64,000 nt of DNA, taken from contig JANUWI010000003.1 of NCBI GenBank assembly GCA_025504975.1, forward strand, positions 620,001 through 684,000. Reading direction: 5' to 3'. Positions 1 to 11,074 of the stretch are shown piece after piece. Made by a program: the position numbers and the translations under genes. The notes beneath the pieces were generated by a model that did no database searches, was not told where the DNA came from, and worked only from the letters and a program-made list of their open reading frames with translations. The DNA is from Plenodomus lindquistii. Lineage: Eukaryota > Ascomycota > Dothideomycetes > Pleosporales > Leptosphaeriaceae. Each line of letters begins with the position of its first letter. Positions within the stretch are counted from its first letter, which is position 1.

Positions 1-3000
1 TGACGCGCGCATACCCCGTACGCTTGATCCCCTTGTACAAAATGTACTCGCACCATCGATCCCAATCACTAGGATCAATATCCTTCATGCCTGATTTCTC
101 GCCAACGTAGGTATTGTAGTTGCCCTCGCCAGGCTTGATGACGAGGTAGGAAAGGAGGATTGCGGGGCGGGGAGTGGCTTTCATGAGGGCGGCGAGGTAT
201 TCGCTTTGGAGGCGTCTGTCCTCTGGGTCTTCTTCTTGGCCCGAGTGGAAGACGAAAATGTCGATTAGTTCGCCGTAGGCGTCGATTGTGGCTTCGATGG
301 CTGGGGCGAGTTCGCCCACGGGGGACGGCAGGAGGTGGTGTGTGGAATTGACAATGGGGAATTTGGAAAGGAGTGCGGAGCCCCATGTGTGCTTGTTGGG
401 GCCCGGGCCGAAATCAACATACATGCCTAGGTCTTCGGCGAGGAATTGCGTCGTGTCGCGGTTGCCCATGATGATGCGCTGGAGGTCGCTCTCGAGGAGC
501 CCAATGACATCGACTTCCATTTCCTTGATTAGATCGCGCATGCGGTATTCAGAGGACCACATGTCGTTGTCAAGGGAAAAGTGGATGGTCCAGATTCCTG
601 CGGTGATGGACTTTGTCTCGGGGTGGTACGGCGTGTAGTTGTAGGATGGGAAACGAAGGTATGCTGTTGCAATAGCGAAGAGCTCCAGCACTCCCAAGAT
701 GTAGAGGTAGTATGAGCGTTGGCGGCTTGCGGCGGCGGTGATGACAGCTTTGCCTTTGTAGGATTTTGCAACGGGTGGCTGTGCGCTGACGCTGAAGACT
801 CCAGCGCCGATCTGAAGCATCATGGATGTCATCACCCAGTCTGTGTGTTCGCGGAAGAAGGGGCCACCAGGGACGAAGGCATAGGCTACGATCCAGACGT
901 GAAAGAGCACCATGAAGTTGTAGACTAGGAACCCTAGGCCGAATGTGCGGGCGGGAGAGTGGCGCGCTGCGTGGCCGATGAGCACGGGGGCTACAGCCAT
1001 AGTATATACAGCAAGGACAAGGGCGCCGTAGAAGCCGGTCCAGTGGCTTGATGTCGTTAAAACTGCAGCGCCGATTGAACCGATGCCGTAGAATGCCCAC
1101 GAGCGGGAGAGGTTAGGTGCGAAGAGCCCGATGGTGAGACCAATGCCCATGGCGAGGAGCGTCCATGTACCATGGGGGACAGCTTGGGGGCCACGTACGG
1201 GGTAACCTTCCCAGACCCAGGAGATCATGGTGCTCGAGTCAGAGAGTAGAGAGTGCATAGCAAAGAAGAGACCGGCAATACCAAAGCTGGCAAAGACAGA
1301 TGATCCCTTGGTCGGTCCCTGAGCAGGAATGTCTGCTCCTGTGCTTGCTGTCTTTGTCGTCGAGATGAGGATCGAGATGAAAGCGACCACCAGACCAGTC
1401 TTGTTCCACCCACCATTTGCCTCATGCATGATGGGCCAGATGGGGTTGTTAGTCCAAAAGGCAAACTTGGCGACACTAGATGCAAGTAGACCGAGAGAGA
1501 ATGCAGTGATGCGTGCCTCAAGACGGTGAGGCTGCGATCGCTCTGCGAAGAAGGTCGCAGTCCAGGCGACACAGGCCATGGAGAGACCGAAGCCGACAGC
1601 GAAGAGGCGATTGACAGGAGTTTTGGCGAGGAAAGCCAGCAAACCCGACAGGGAGAGTAGATGGAAGAACCAAACATAGCGGACAACAAGGTAGCGAAGC
1701 GGCTTGATACCGAGAAATAATGGAGAGATTGTACACATGACCAAGGCTTCGTAGCCGGAGATGCCCATGTGCCACAGAGGGAAGTCTGAAAGGTGTCAGC
1801 ACTATGCTCTTGCAATATACTCAGCAAGACGTACACCATACGCAGACACCGAGCGAGGTCAGCATAGACCAGAATACGAACTGCTATGTGTCAGTGATGA
1901 GTCTGTGCACGGCTAATGTGATGTCGCCTACTCCATTGTACACATCTGCAGCTGCGTGGATTAGGCCAAGCCAAGAGAAAGCGCCAGAGAAGGTAGCGCC
2001 AATTTGGTTATCTTTCCTACTTCCTTGTTAGCACTCATAGTGAAGTTGGAAGATGAGCGCACTCACTGCTTTTCCAGCACAGCGTCGGCGGTGTTCTTGT
2101 TGCCAGCACTACAAGTCGCAGAAGATCAGAACGTGTTCGGGTAAACCATTTGCATTCGTGGATGGTGTCTATCTATTTCGGAAGACGTGGGACGTACACA
2201 CGAGATACACCTCGCATATCTTTTATCACCACCTCGAGGTGTTCAAACTCGATCATGGTAACTGCATCGAATGCGACATCAAGCAGAACCAGTGCCCATT
2301 CAAAGAAAGCGTAGATGGTGTACGCTGCTGTACATTAGTCTTGTACTGGGTAAAAGTGTAGGTGCACTTACCTCCGGCAACGCGGTGCACCTTGTGCTGG
2401 ATGAAGAAATAAACCAAGGGCACCAAAGTCGCAAAGAATGAGCCCGCAAACACTTTGCGAAATTTCATCGCAGTCGGGTTCTTTGGGCTGAGGGCAAGGC
2501 AGCCAAGAGTCCACGGTAGAGTCGCAACCAGGTACGAGATCATAAAGATATCGTGCCAGTCATGATCGTCGGTAGACGTTACGTATGTCCATCCTCCGCA
2601 GGTCAACGTTCGGAATATGCCCACTCCAGCGATGAATTTGGGAAGCGACGAATTCGGTCGGCGGGTCAAGATGTACCATAGGCCGACCAATGCAAAACGG
2701 GGCCCTGATCATGGCTTAGCATGGGTTGAATGTGTTTAGAGGAGGCCGTACCTGAAGTCAGGGCAATGAACAGCATAAAAACCGAGCGCTCTGGATACTT
2801 GTCTCCTATCGTCGCAGACACAGACGGGAACCATTCGTCAGGATAGCCCTATCCCAATTATTGGTATATGTATACGGTGCAAGGTGCTTTTGTACTGACA
2901 TAGTGTTCGTTTTGGACAATCTTATGGTAGTGTAGTTGTCTACATGCGTTCAGCCAGGTCGAGGGGTAGTCCTGAGCACATTGCGTACATTCCCACAATC

Positions 3001-3208
3001 AAGGCTCCAACAAATGCACCTGTGAATTGATTAGTGAAGGCGTTCGTAGCAAAAACGAGATGCGACGTACAGTAGGCCATGAACGTGTGCGCGTATGATA
3101 TCCATTTTCCATTGAACTACCAGACGTAAGCATGCGGAGCACTCGGGGGTGAGCTCCAGGGCTGCTGCTCACAGTTGCGACAGTGTCGCCATCTTTGTCC
3201 TTGACCAT
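1..3208 (-). CDS. CWH43: Cwh43-type GPI-lipid remodelling membrane protein (3' end cut by window edge)
   Basis: In yeast, Cwh43 installs ceramide on GPI anchors in the ER/Golgi; its N-terminal half resembles PGAP2/Frag1 and its C-terminal half PGAP2IP, an endonuclease/exonuclease/phosphatase-like fold. Both halves are visible. The start at 3208 gives a 12-codon first exon (MVKDKDGDTVAT). Introns of about 50 bp then join FNGKWISYAHTFMAY, AFVGALIVG, HYHKIVQNEHY and GYPDEWFPSVSATIGDKYPE, the last being a hallmark of the Frag1 domain. Many hydrophobic helices follow between about 2700 and 600. The hydrolase-like part (about 590-1) has VIGLLESD and GSALLSKFPIVNS and runs off the window at YKGIKRTGYARV. 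Short introns interrupt 1800-2900. It faces UTP6 head-to-head across 246 bp, so the two probably share a promoter. Family identity is secure; the internal exon borders between 1790 and 2360 are the least certain. Confidence 0.9.
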
Positions 3209-3454
3209 GGTGAGATTGAAGTGAAAGAGCGCCCCAAGAAATCGCCCTTGCCCAAATAGAAGCGAAAATGAACGAGGGTCGTGAATTGGAGGGCGGCCTG
3301 CATCAGACGCGCGTGTCTCCTGAAGCCCGCCGAGGTCAGGGTTCGCGTCGTAGGCCAAGCCGCTACCAACGGGAGCAACTTTACGCGAGCAGTTTTCTCG
3401 ACCGACAGCTTTTTTCGAAGGCGGCTTCCCCAGACACAACATACCTCCGCAAAC
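3209..3454. promoter_or_regulatory. Divergent promoter between CWH43 and UTP6
   Basis: These 246 bp separate two start codons that point away from each other, so both core promoters and both 5' leaders must lie here. Some reading frames stay open across it, but they match nothing and run into the real genes. I see no clear TATA box. Confidence 0.5.
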
Positions 3455-4845
3455 ATGGCTGGCGCAAGTGACAAGGCGCGCTTCTATCTCGAGCAGTCGG
3501 CGACGGAGCTGAACGAGCTCGAGCGAAAGAAGATTTTCACCAGGGTGAGTTCTCAGGCCCTTGAATAGTAAAAAGCTCGACTGACTGGCAGCAGGAAGAA
3601 ATACGCTCCATAGCATCGAAGCGCTCAGGCTTCGAGCACATTATCAACGCGCGCGGCGCACATCCCTCGGACTATATGCGCTACATTGAATTCGAGAAGA
3701 ATATCGACGCACTCCGCCGCAAGAGGATCAAACGCCTGGGAATCAACCACAAGGGCCATGGGCAGCGTACCATATACCACCTTTACAATCGCGCGACACG
3801 CAAGTTCTCTGGCGATCTCTCCTTGTGGATGCAATATATCGATTTTGCGCGCAAAGACAAGGCATACAAAAGGCTGAATGACATCTTCACCTCGGTAGCA
3901 CGACTACACCCGACCAAACCTGATATCTGGATCCTCGCGGCGAATTACTTCATGGACACCCAGGCCGATATCACTAATGCGCGAAGCTACATGCAACGCG
4001 GCTTGCGCTTCTGCAAAAATTCCGAAGTTCTCTGGCTCGAGTACGCAAAACTGGAGACAATCTATGTTGGCAAGATTGCCGGATGGCGAAAGATTCTGGG
4101 CCTCGATATCGATCGTACAAAGCAACAAAACGGAGAAGATGAGGACGAGGATATGATTGCGCTTCCTCAAATCACGGCTGAGGACGTCAATCCAAGCTTG
4201 AAGCAAGATGACGGTGTAGATGAGGTGGCCCTGCAGAACCTAGCTTCGGCACCCATCTTAACGGGCGCTATTCCGCTTGCCGTCTTTGACTCCGCCATGA
4301 AGCAATTCCAAGGCAGACCCAGAGTCGCAGAGGATTTCTTTGGCATGTTTGCCGAGTTTGAACAGTTATCGTGCATACCACACATCCTCGAGCACGTGCT
4401 GGGCTATCTTCAGGAGACCGCGTCGCAGGCTGTGGAAACTGCTATCTGTAGATTTCGCATGCAGCTATTCGGCCGCAATCCTGCCGAAGTCGAGTTCCCT
4501 GCTATACTGGGCGAAGCGCTCGACCTTATCAGCTCTATCATCCAGCAATATCCAGGTGAGGCTGTCCGACTCTCCGAGATCGCAGTTCGACGGCTCTTAT
4601 CTTACAGTAATCGGTTACCTGCGGATGCTGATCCAGCTCTTGAGCGGGCTATCCGTGTAACACTTCGAAAGTATGTACGGGCATTGGAAGACGGCGAAGG
4701 CTCCGGCGATAAGGCCACAAGCCTTGCCAAGTCGTTGCAGCGAGAAGGGAAAAGGCTGGAGGCTGAGACGCTGATTCGTTCAAGTATCAAGCAGTGGGCT
4801 GCAAATGTAGAGCTGCAAAGGCTCTATGCTGCGTTGGAAACATGA
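3455..4845 (+). CDS. UTP6: U3 snoRNP / SSU processome protein Utp6
   Basis: Utp6 is a HAT-repeat subunit of the UtpB subcomplex of the small-subunit processome, needed for U3-dependent pre-18S rRNA processing in the nucleolus. Exon 1 is 3455-3544 and exon 2 is 3595-4845, with a 50-bp GTGAGT...CAG intron between them; the product is 446 aa, close to yeast Utp6 (440 aa). The N-terminus (MAGASDKARFYLEQSATEL) and the following KKIFTR/EEIRSI and RRKRIKRLG blocks are the family signature. HAT-type repeats follow (LWMQYIDFARKDKAY, IWILAANYFMDTQADITNAR, VLWLEYAKLE). An acidic loop (NGEDEDEDMIALP) sits near residue 170. The start is fixed by the conserved N-terminus. It converges on the GGQ hydrolase gene downstream. 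Confidence 0.93.
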
Positions 4846-5041
4846 AAGGCCAGAAGGATTACTGGTACCAAGCAGACCCCGCATAACTGGTGTCCCGATG
4901 TCTCTTATCGGACCGGCCAGCGCCTCACCGCCGCTGCCACTACTCGTGATCTAACCTCTGATACGTATCTTGCAATCAACGCCAGTCACATTTGTCGCGG
5001 CCTTGCCTTTCTGCGGCGAGGGAGTCGAATTACAGATGGTC

Positions 5042-5766
5042 TCATTCGTCGCCTCGACTCCGTCTCGAGCTCTTCTTGGCGCTCTGCTGCTTCTTGCTCT
5101 TCAAGCGACGCTCGTTATCGTTCCTCTGGCTGGCGTGTTATCAGCACCGTCGGCGCGCCGGGGATACAAGGCGTAAGTCCACGACTTACAGGTCTTTGAC
5201 GCGCTGCACCTGCTCCGCGGACGTTTCCGCCGGCACGGCCTGCTTCCCCGCATCTACAATGGCTTCATAAAGGCGTTTGTAGCAGCTAAGAGCATTGTCG
5301 TTTTGCTTACGACTATCGTCGGCCTGGACTACGATAGAATTGGAGCGCACAGCCACATAGCGGGACCGTTTGAGCTCGCCATGAATGGCAGTGGGGACGT
5401 GTTGCAGCAGGGCATCCAGGGGCACCTTCAAAGTAGCTTTAGAATTGACTCTTAAGGCATGTTTAGTAAAGTGCACCGATGAATTGCACAAAACAAATCG
5501 TACTTGTTGACGTTCTGGCCGCCGGGACCGGACGACCTGCTGAAACTCAACTCGCCAATGGTCTTGAGAGGGATCGACTCTGCATGCAGCTTGGTGAGCC
5601 ACGTTCGAGCGGCCGCGAGCTCCTGGTCGCTTGCACTGCTGTGTGATGATAGGAGACAGCGCTGCACAACGGGCGTGGTCCTCGTGATGAGGGCCAGGGC
5701 TCGAAAGGCGGTGGCAGTGCGACAGCGGACGGGCTGCATGCCTCCGGTGATAGGGTGTGTCAACAT
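5042..5766 (-). CDS. Mitochondrial class I release-factor-like peptidyl-tRNA hydrolase (ICT1/Pth4 type)
   Basis: ICT1/Pth4 proteins carry the catalytic GGQ loop of release factors without codon-recognition domains and hydrolyse peptidyl-tRNA on stalled mitoribosomes. The GGQ loop is plain: SRSSGPGGQNVNK, continued across a 50-bp intron into VNSKATLKVPL. The N-terminus (MQPVRCRTATAFRALALI) is a likely mitochondrial presequence; starts at 5766 or 5739 are both possible. An in-frame stop at 5186-5188 lies inside a second intron (donor GTAAGT). Splicing to the AG ending near 5135 gives the basic tail ending ERRLKSKKQQSAKKSSRRSR and stopping at 5042. Such a lysine/arginine-rich tail is typical of the family, where it probes the empty mRNA channel. 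A shorter product ending at 5186 would lack it. The next upstream ATG (5859) is beyond a 10-bp repeat and is less likely. Confidence 0.87.
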
Positions 5767-6294
5767 GAAGTCATGGCACCGCCGTTTTTTGATGCGCGAG
5801 CCACTAAGCGCATCACGTGGGAGTCGAGAACGCCAGCAAAACGCAGCAAAACGCAGCAAAACGCAGCAAAACGCGATCAGCCTTTCCTCGGAGCGGCCTG
5901 TGCATCACCGTCCAACTGCCATCGTATTCCCTACAGCTGCTGCACCACCTGTCTGACCGCACCTCTCCTCCCCTCTCTCACTCCCCGTCACCACCTTTTA
6001 CATATGCGCGCCCACCCCCGCAATCTTCCCTTGTACCTGCCTTCCTCGTCTGCCCAGAGGCAACTGCGACCCTGCTCTGACCATCACCTCGTCCCATCTA
6101 GGAAGCTCTCCAGCCCCACCTTCAGCTTCACACAAGCACAATAACAAGCACGCAAACCCCATCATCCTATATCTGTACACCGCAACACCGCCTGCCTTGT
6201 TGCGCCGGTGCGTCCTGTAGATGCCTCTGAGTTGACTTCCCTCCCTCCGTCAAGCCCTTCTCGTGTATTGGCGTGGCGCCCAGCTTCCGCATAT
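5767..6294. other. Divergent intergenic region
   Basis: These 528 bp lie between the starts of the GGQ hydrolase (minus) and the Nab3-like gene (plus). They hold a 10-bp tandem repeat at 5835-5874 and a C/T-rich stretch (about 5930-6290) that looks like the 5' leader of the Nab3-like gene. The short reading frames across it are compositional. Confidence 0.5.
5835..5874. repeat. Four perfect copies of a 10-bp tandem repeat
   Basis: The unit agcaaaacgc occurs four times without change at 5835-5874. It lies about 70-110 bp upstream of the likely start of the GGQ hydrolase gene on the minus strand. It is in a promoter/leader position rather than in the coding part of either flanking gene. Confidence 0.9.
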
Positions 6295-8860
6295 ATGACA
6301 TCCAGCCCTCCAGAAACAGCTGAGTTCATAAGACACCAGTCGCTGTCGCCAGCGTCGCCGCGTCCGCAGAACGTCCCCTCGCCTGCCAACATCCCCATCC
6401 TTGTAGAGCAGATGGACCCGAAATTCAATGAGCCATCATCATATAGCAACGGCACGTCCACGCCCGCCCCGTATCCGCCGCAGTCGCACACACCGAACGC
6501 GCTCGCCTCGGTGCAGACCTACGCCGACCAAGCAAGCGCGTCAGATGCGCAGGATCTAGGAGTGCAAGGCGCAGGGTCGGGTGTGGCCGCGGGCGATGCA
6601 CAGTCAGCCGCGTTCAATGGTACGGGCAGTATGGGTGCGCAGGCACACGATACCACCCCGTACCAGAATTACACGTCCTCCAGCCAAGACCTTCACAGCG
6701 CGTACCCATACTCCCATGACAATGCGTACGCCCAGCAAGCCCCCGCCCAGTCTGCCCATGGCGCTTACTACCAGACCCAGGCGCAAGCCAGCACCAGTGT
6801 TGACGTGCAAGCCTTGTTGGACTCGCTGAGGCCTGCCTCGACCCATGCGCCTGCGGCCCAATATGCTGCCTCCCAAATGTCTCCTCAGTCTGCGCAAGCG
6901 CAACCCAACCCGTCTTCGCTGTCAGCGCCCACCAATTTGCCCCCACGGCCTCCTACGCAAGAGACGCCTGCCACGCATCCCAACTACAATCCAAGCGACG
7001 ACATAAGATCATATCATCCTCATAGCCAGCAACCAAGTGTTGCACAGACGCGAAATGGTGCACAGGTACAGCCCTTGAACGTACAGAGGCAAGAGCACTC
7101 GGCCGCATCGCCATCAGGCGTGACGAGTCCCACTACACCAGGCCAGCCTCAACGACAGCCCACCCAGCGAAGCGAGACACCCGACGACGAGGACATTCGA
7201 TGGCCACCGGAGGTCAATCGGAGATATGAGGAATTTCTGGATCAGGAGAGGAAATTTGTGACGGAAGGACAGTGGGACCAGTTTCCAATGGGGTCACGTC
7301 TTTTCATTGGTGAGCACTGGCAGGTCAAGCGATCTCGAGAAGCAGCTAATTTGTAATCAGGGAACCTGCCAACGGAGAAGGTCACGAAGCGAGACATCTT
7401 TCACCGGTTCTACAGACATGGCAGACTTGCCCAGATCTCGATAAAGCAAGCCTACGGATTTGTGCAATTTCTGGATTCCGAGTCTTGTCGACGAGCTTTA
7501 GACGCAGAGCAGGGGCAGGCGGTGCGTGGTAGGAAGATGCGTGAGTGAGCAACACCGCTTTTGGACGTACCCAACTGACAAGGCTAGACCTTGAGATTTC
7601 GAAACCCCAACGTAATACAAAGAAGGCCGAACCTCAGGCCGTCGCGCCTCCCCGAAGACGGTCTCGCTCGCCCGATTATTCAAGGGGTGGGGCTGGTCAG
7701 ACACCCCGGGATGTACGATATGTCGGCAACGTGAACTCAATGTCTCCTCGAGACAGGGACCGACGCTTCCGCGACCGAGACGACTATAGACCAATGCGAT
7801 CACCCTCTCCACGTGGTGCTCCTCGAGGGGTAAGGTCAAGGGATAGAAGCCGCGATCGGTTCGACACACGGTACCGTAGTAGGTCAAGGTCGCCACCTCG
7901 CAGGCATAGAAGTCCATCTCCGCGCCGAGACTACACCGAGGATGGCCTAGATCTTCGGAGAAGACTTCCGCATGAGGTCCCCGATATTCAGATCCTGGTC
8001 TTGAATGAGGGACTACCACGGTAAGCATGGCTCGAGCATTGCTTTCATAAACCTTCAATCGAACATAGACTGACATGGTCTAGTGACTTTATCCGTTATG
8101 TAGAAGATACATTCCGCTCGCAGAACCTCCGAAGTAATGTCTTGATACTAAGCGGCCGCTTTCCTGAGCCGGCGGTGGTTCGAAGGCAGATCTTGGAGGG
8201 CGTGCTGGCGATTGTACGTCTGGATACCACTGGGCTCACCAAGGGCAAGATCAGTGTGCAAATATTCGACCGACGTGGCGGTGCCAATAACGTCCAGTTC
8301 AACGGTACGTACGATCTGCACCAGCACAGTGAGCCTTACTAACACGTTAAGAATATGCTGATCTTGATCCTACCACTGCCGGTCTTCTGGTGAATAACGC
8401 AAAGCAAAGCCAGGCGCAGCCAGTGCAGCCGCCTGCCCCCTCATTCGGTTTCAACCAAGGCCTGCCATTCACGCAGTCTGCTTCAAATTTCCCTCCAGCT
8501 CCAACCAGCCAGCCCAACATCTCTAATTTGATTGCCTCACTCGACGGTTCAAGCCTGTCCCAACTGCTCGGCGCCATGTCCGGTAACAACATTGTCCAGA
8601 ACCCGCAGCCCACAACCAACCCTGGCTTCAGTGCTGATCTCGCACGTCTGCTTGCACAAGTACCGAGTCCTGCCCAAACTCCCGGCTTTGGTGGACACAC
8701 CCAGCCACAACTCGCGCACTTGGGTACCCAGTTCCCAGCCCTTGCTTCCTTGTTTGCAAATCAGGGACAGCAGCCTGCTCCGCCAGTCCAGACACCTGCC
8801 CAGCCGAGTGGTACTGACATGAGTGAGATTATGGCCCAGCTTGCCCAGTACCAGCGCTAA
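6295..8860 (+). CDS. Nab3-like RRM RNA-binding protein
   Basis: The product resembles Nab3, an RRM protein of the Nrd1-Nab3-Sen1 pathway that terminates noncoding transcription and triggers nuclear exosome decay. Exons are 6295-7309, 7361-7540, 7588-8020, 8084-8304 and 8352-8860 (785 aa). The first 300 residues are Pro/Gln/Ser-rich and disordered. An acidic block (TPDDEDIRWPPEVNRRYEEF) precedes one RRM, with RNP2-like RLFIGNLP and RNP1-like QAYGFVQF. Next comes an RS/RD-rich stretch, then the block PDIQILVLNEG...DTFRSQNLRSNVL...VRRQILEGVLAIV, which matches the conserved region C-terminal to the RRM in Nab3. A Gln/Pro-rich tail ends in MSEIMAQLAQYQR. An alternative start is the ATG of MDPKFNEPSS (6412); the frame is also open upstream of 6295 but has no ATG. 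Confidence 0.8.
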
Positions 8861-9901
8861 TGCGTCGCTTCCTCCCAACTGCATGCGCAGTCGTCTCGAG
8901 CGTTGGTATTGGACGTGTTCTGTTCGGATCTTTCACGACACTACCGGTCATCACTAGACCTACATCGCCATAGACTCTATTCGAGTACACGCGCTGTCGC
9001 TTGACGTCTGATCTACGCTATCAGCCCCTACATACGAAGGGTTACTATTCAAATCACCATTTGTAATCAGATCCTTGGTCCAAGCCTGATACCAACTTGA
9101 GTCGTCCGCCCTGGTACCCGCTTCTGGCCGATCTTGACTCTTCCATGACGGATACTCAGTATCCCGCGATCCCTCAACGTTTCGTGGATGCTCAGGCCAA
9201 GGACAATGGATGGACGCCGTCGATCAATCGTTAGCCTTTGTAATCATTCTCGGCGGCTCCATTTCCAGTCCACACGGCCAGTTGTGACGCCCTAAAGTAT
9301 CACATCTCTAGCATCCCGGAGGTTCCAAACACCTGCCCTTTGCTCCACGTCATGGATTTGCACCTCCCTTTGTTTTCTTGCTTCACTGTCATATTTTTGC
9401 GAGGCGTTTCCGGGTGGACAATTCTCATATTGGGTCTTGCATGTGCCCGGCGTTGTCCCGTGTACTGTTTAGTATGCACTAGGCAGGTCTTGTATCCTGG
9501 GTTGAAGCGATTCTTGCGTTTTGTTAATATGTACTTAGTAAGCCAGAGGGAAAGCTAGACAAGAGTATAGGATAGGATAGGTTGATGAAAGACTACAAAG
9601 ATATCACTATGAGTCAATGTATTTGACTTGCTTTGCGGGTTTCGGCAAGATCTTCCGATCGGACTTGTGCCTGCAGCCTGCGAACTTGGACGCACGCGTA
9701 AATCTACAAGTGGCCAGAAACGGACTAGCGCTCACACGAGGTGTAATGACATCGCGCTGCGTGGAACAGGGATTCGCTTCGGTCCGTGTCACGACTCGCG
9801 AATAGAAACGTCACCTCTCTCCAGATGCATTACTATGTCAAGACATCGACTCTTATATCTTCCCCTCTAAACTTTCCTATCCATACTTTTCTCACACAGC
9901 G
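8861..9901. other. Intergenic, probable 3' UTR and promoter
   Basis: About 1 kb between the Nab3-like gene and the LETM1-like gene. It contains no reading frame with recognisable protein features; the longest (9340-9558) has no homology signal I can see. A short taggataggatagg run lies near 9566-9580. Confidence 0.5.
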
Positions 9902-11074
9902 ATGAAGCCACGGCCTATACTCTCGACTCTGGCCGTGCGCAGCAGTCCAATTGGTATGTTTGCGCACTGCCCGAGCCTCAGCATCACACACTCGAGAAAT
10001 TTCGCGCCTGCGCTGAGCTGTCACACCTGGCACGGTGCATCGCGACGACCAATACAACTCCATACGCCACTCGAGTCCAAACCCAACCGCCATGCCTCTA
10101 CAAATACAAAGACCTCACAAAAATCACACCCTTACGGCCGCGCCCCTCCGCCACCCGCCAAATCCTCAAAGCCCTCCCCACCCGCAAAGACCTCACAATC
10201 CAAGTCCGCGCCACCCACCGTTCCCGCGCGTCTCCAACCCTCAAAATCAACAACGGTACCGACCTCCATAGCAAAGCAGCGGTTGAACCCTCCCGATTTT
10301 ACATACCCGCCTCCCATCGACGTGCCCTCCCAAAAGCCAGACCAAGGGAAAATAAAATACTACTACACGGTCGGAAAAGCCTATGTATCCTTCTACAAAA
10401 CCTCCATCTCGCACGTGCGGCAAACCCTCAAGTTGGCAAAAACGCTGCGCTCCAAAGTCAGCGACGCATCCACAACGACGCCCGGCGCATTGAGCACAGA
10501 CATCCTATCCAGAGCAGAGCGGCAAGTCATCCGTCGTAGCGCGTTGGACAGACTACGACTCCCCGCTTTTGGCATCCTGCTGTTATTGCTGGGGGAATGG
10601 CTCCCCCTAGTCGTCGTGTACATGACACCCGTTATACCAGAGGCCTGCCGCATCCCCCAACAGGTCCTGCGCGATCTCAAGGGCATTGAAAAGCGCCGCG
10701 CCAAACGCCTTGAACTCGCAGACATGCAGGATCGCAGGTCCCTTGGCGCCTCCGCCCTCTCAGCACATACTTCTGTTGATGATATGAGCCATGCGCAATT
10801 GGCGCGGCTGTCGGCGCAGTTGGATTGCCATGCTAGGGTGTGGGATTGGGTGTTTGGACCCCCGACGTGGGTGCTCAGAGGGGCTGTGAAGAGGAAGGCG
10901 GAGTATTTGGATATGGATGATAGGTTGATTGTGAGGGATGGGGGGTGGAGTGCGTTGCGCAAGGAGGAAGTTGAGCGGGCGTGTGTGGAGCGCGGGATTG
11001 ATGTTGTAGGCAAGGGTGAGGCGGAGTTGAGGAAGGCGTTGGGGGGTTGGAGGGGCGTTGGTGTGAGGATTTGA
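9902..11074 (+). CDS. LETM1-like mitochondrial inner-membrane protein
   Basis: LETM1/Mdm38-family proteins of the inner mitochondrial membrane act in K+/H+ balance and in binding mitoribosomes. This single-exon 390-aa protein starts with a basic, Ser/Arg-rich presequence (MKPRPILSTLAVRSSPIG) followed by a Pro/Lys/Ser linker to about residue 130. The core has ALDRLRLPAFGILLLLLGEW and LVVVYMTPVIPEACRIP, corresponding to the LETM1 transmembrane helix and start of the ribosome-binding domain. The tail (AQLARLSAQL, LRKEEVERACVERGIDVVGK, ELRKAL) fits the helical, SAP-like end of that domain. It is shorter than LETM1/Mdm38 (more than 500 aa) and lacks the long C-terminal coiled coil, so it is more likely a LETM1-domain paralogue than Mdm38 itself. 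Confidence 0.82.
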   Translation: MKPRPILSTLAVRSSPIGMFAHCPSLSITHSRNFAPALSCHTWHGASRRPIQLHTPLESKPNRHASTNTKTSQKSHPYGRAPPPPAKSSKPSPPAKTSQSKSAPPTVPARLQPSKSTTVPTSIAKQRLNPPDFTYPPPIDVPSQKPDQGKIKYYYTVGKAYVSFYKTSISHVRQTLKLAKTLRSKVSDASTTTPGALSTDILSRAERQVIRRSALDRLRLPAFGILLLLLGEWLPLVVVYMTPVIPEACRIPQQVLRDLKGIEKRRAKRLELADMQDRRSLGASALSAHTSVDDMSHAQLARLSAQLDCHARVWDWVFGPPTWVLRGAVKRKAEYLDMDDRLIVRDGGWSALRKEEVERACVERGIDVVGKGEAELRKALGGWRGVGVRI

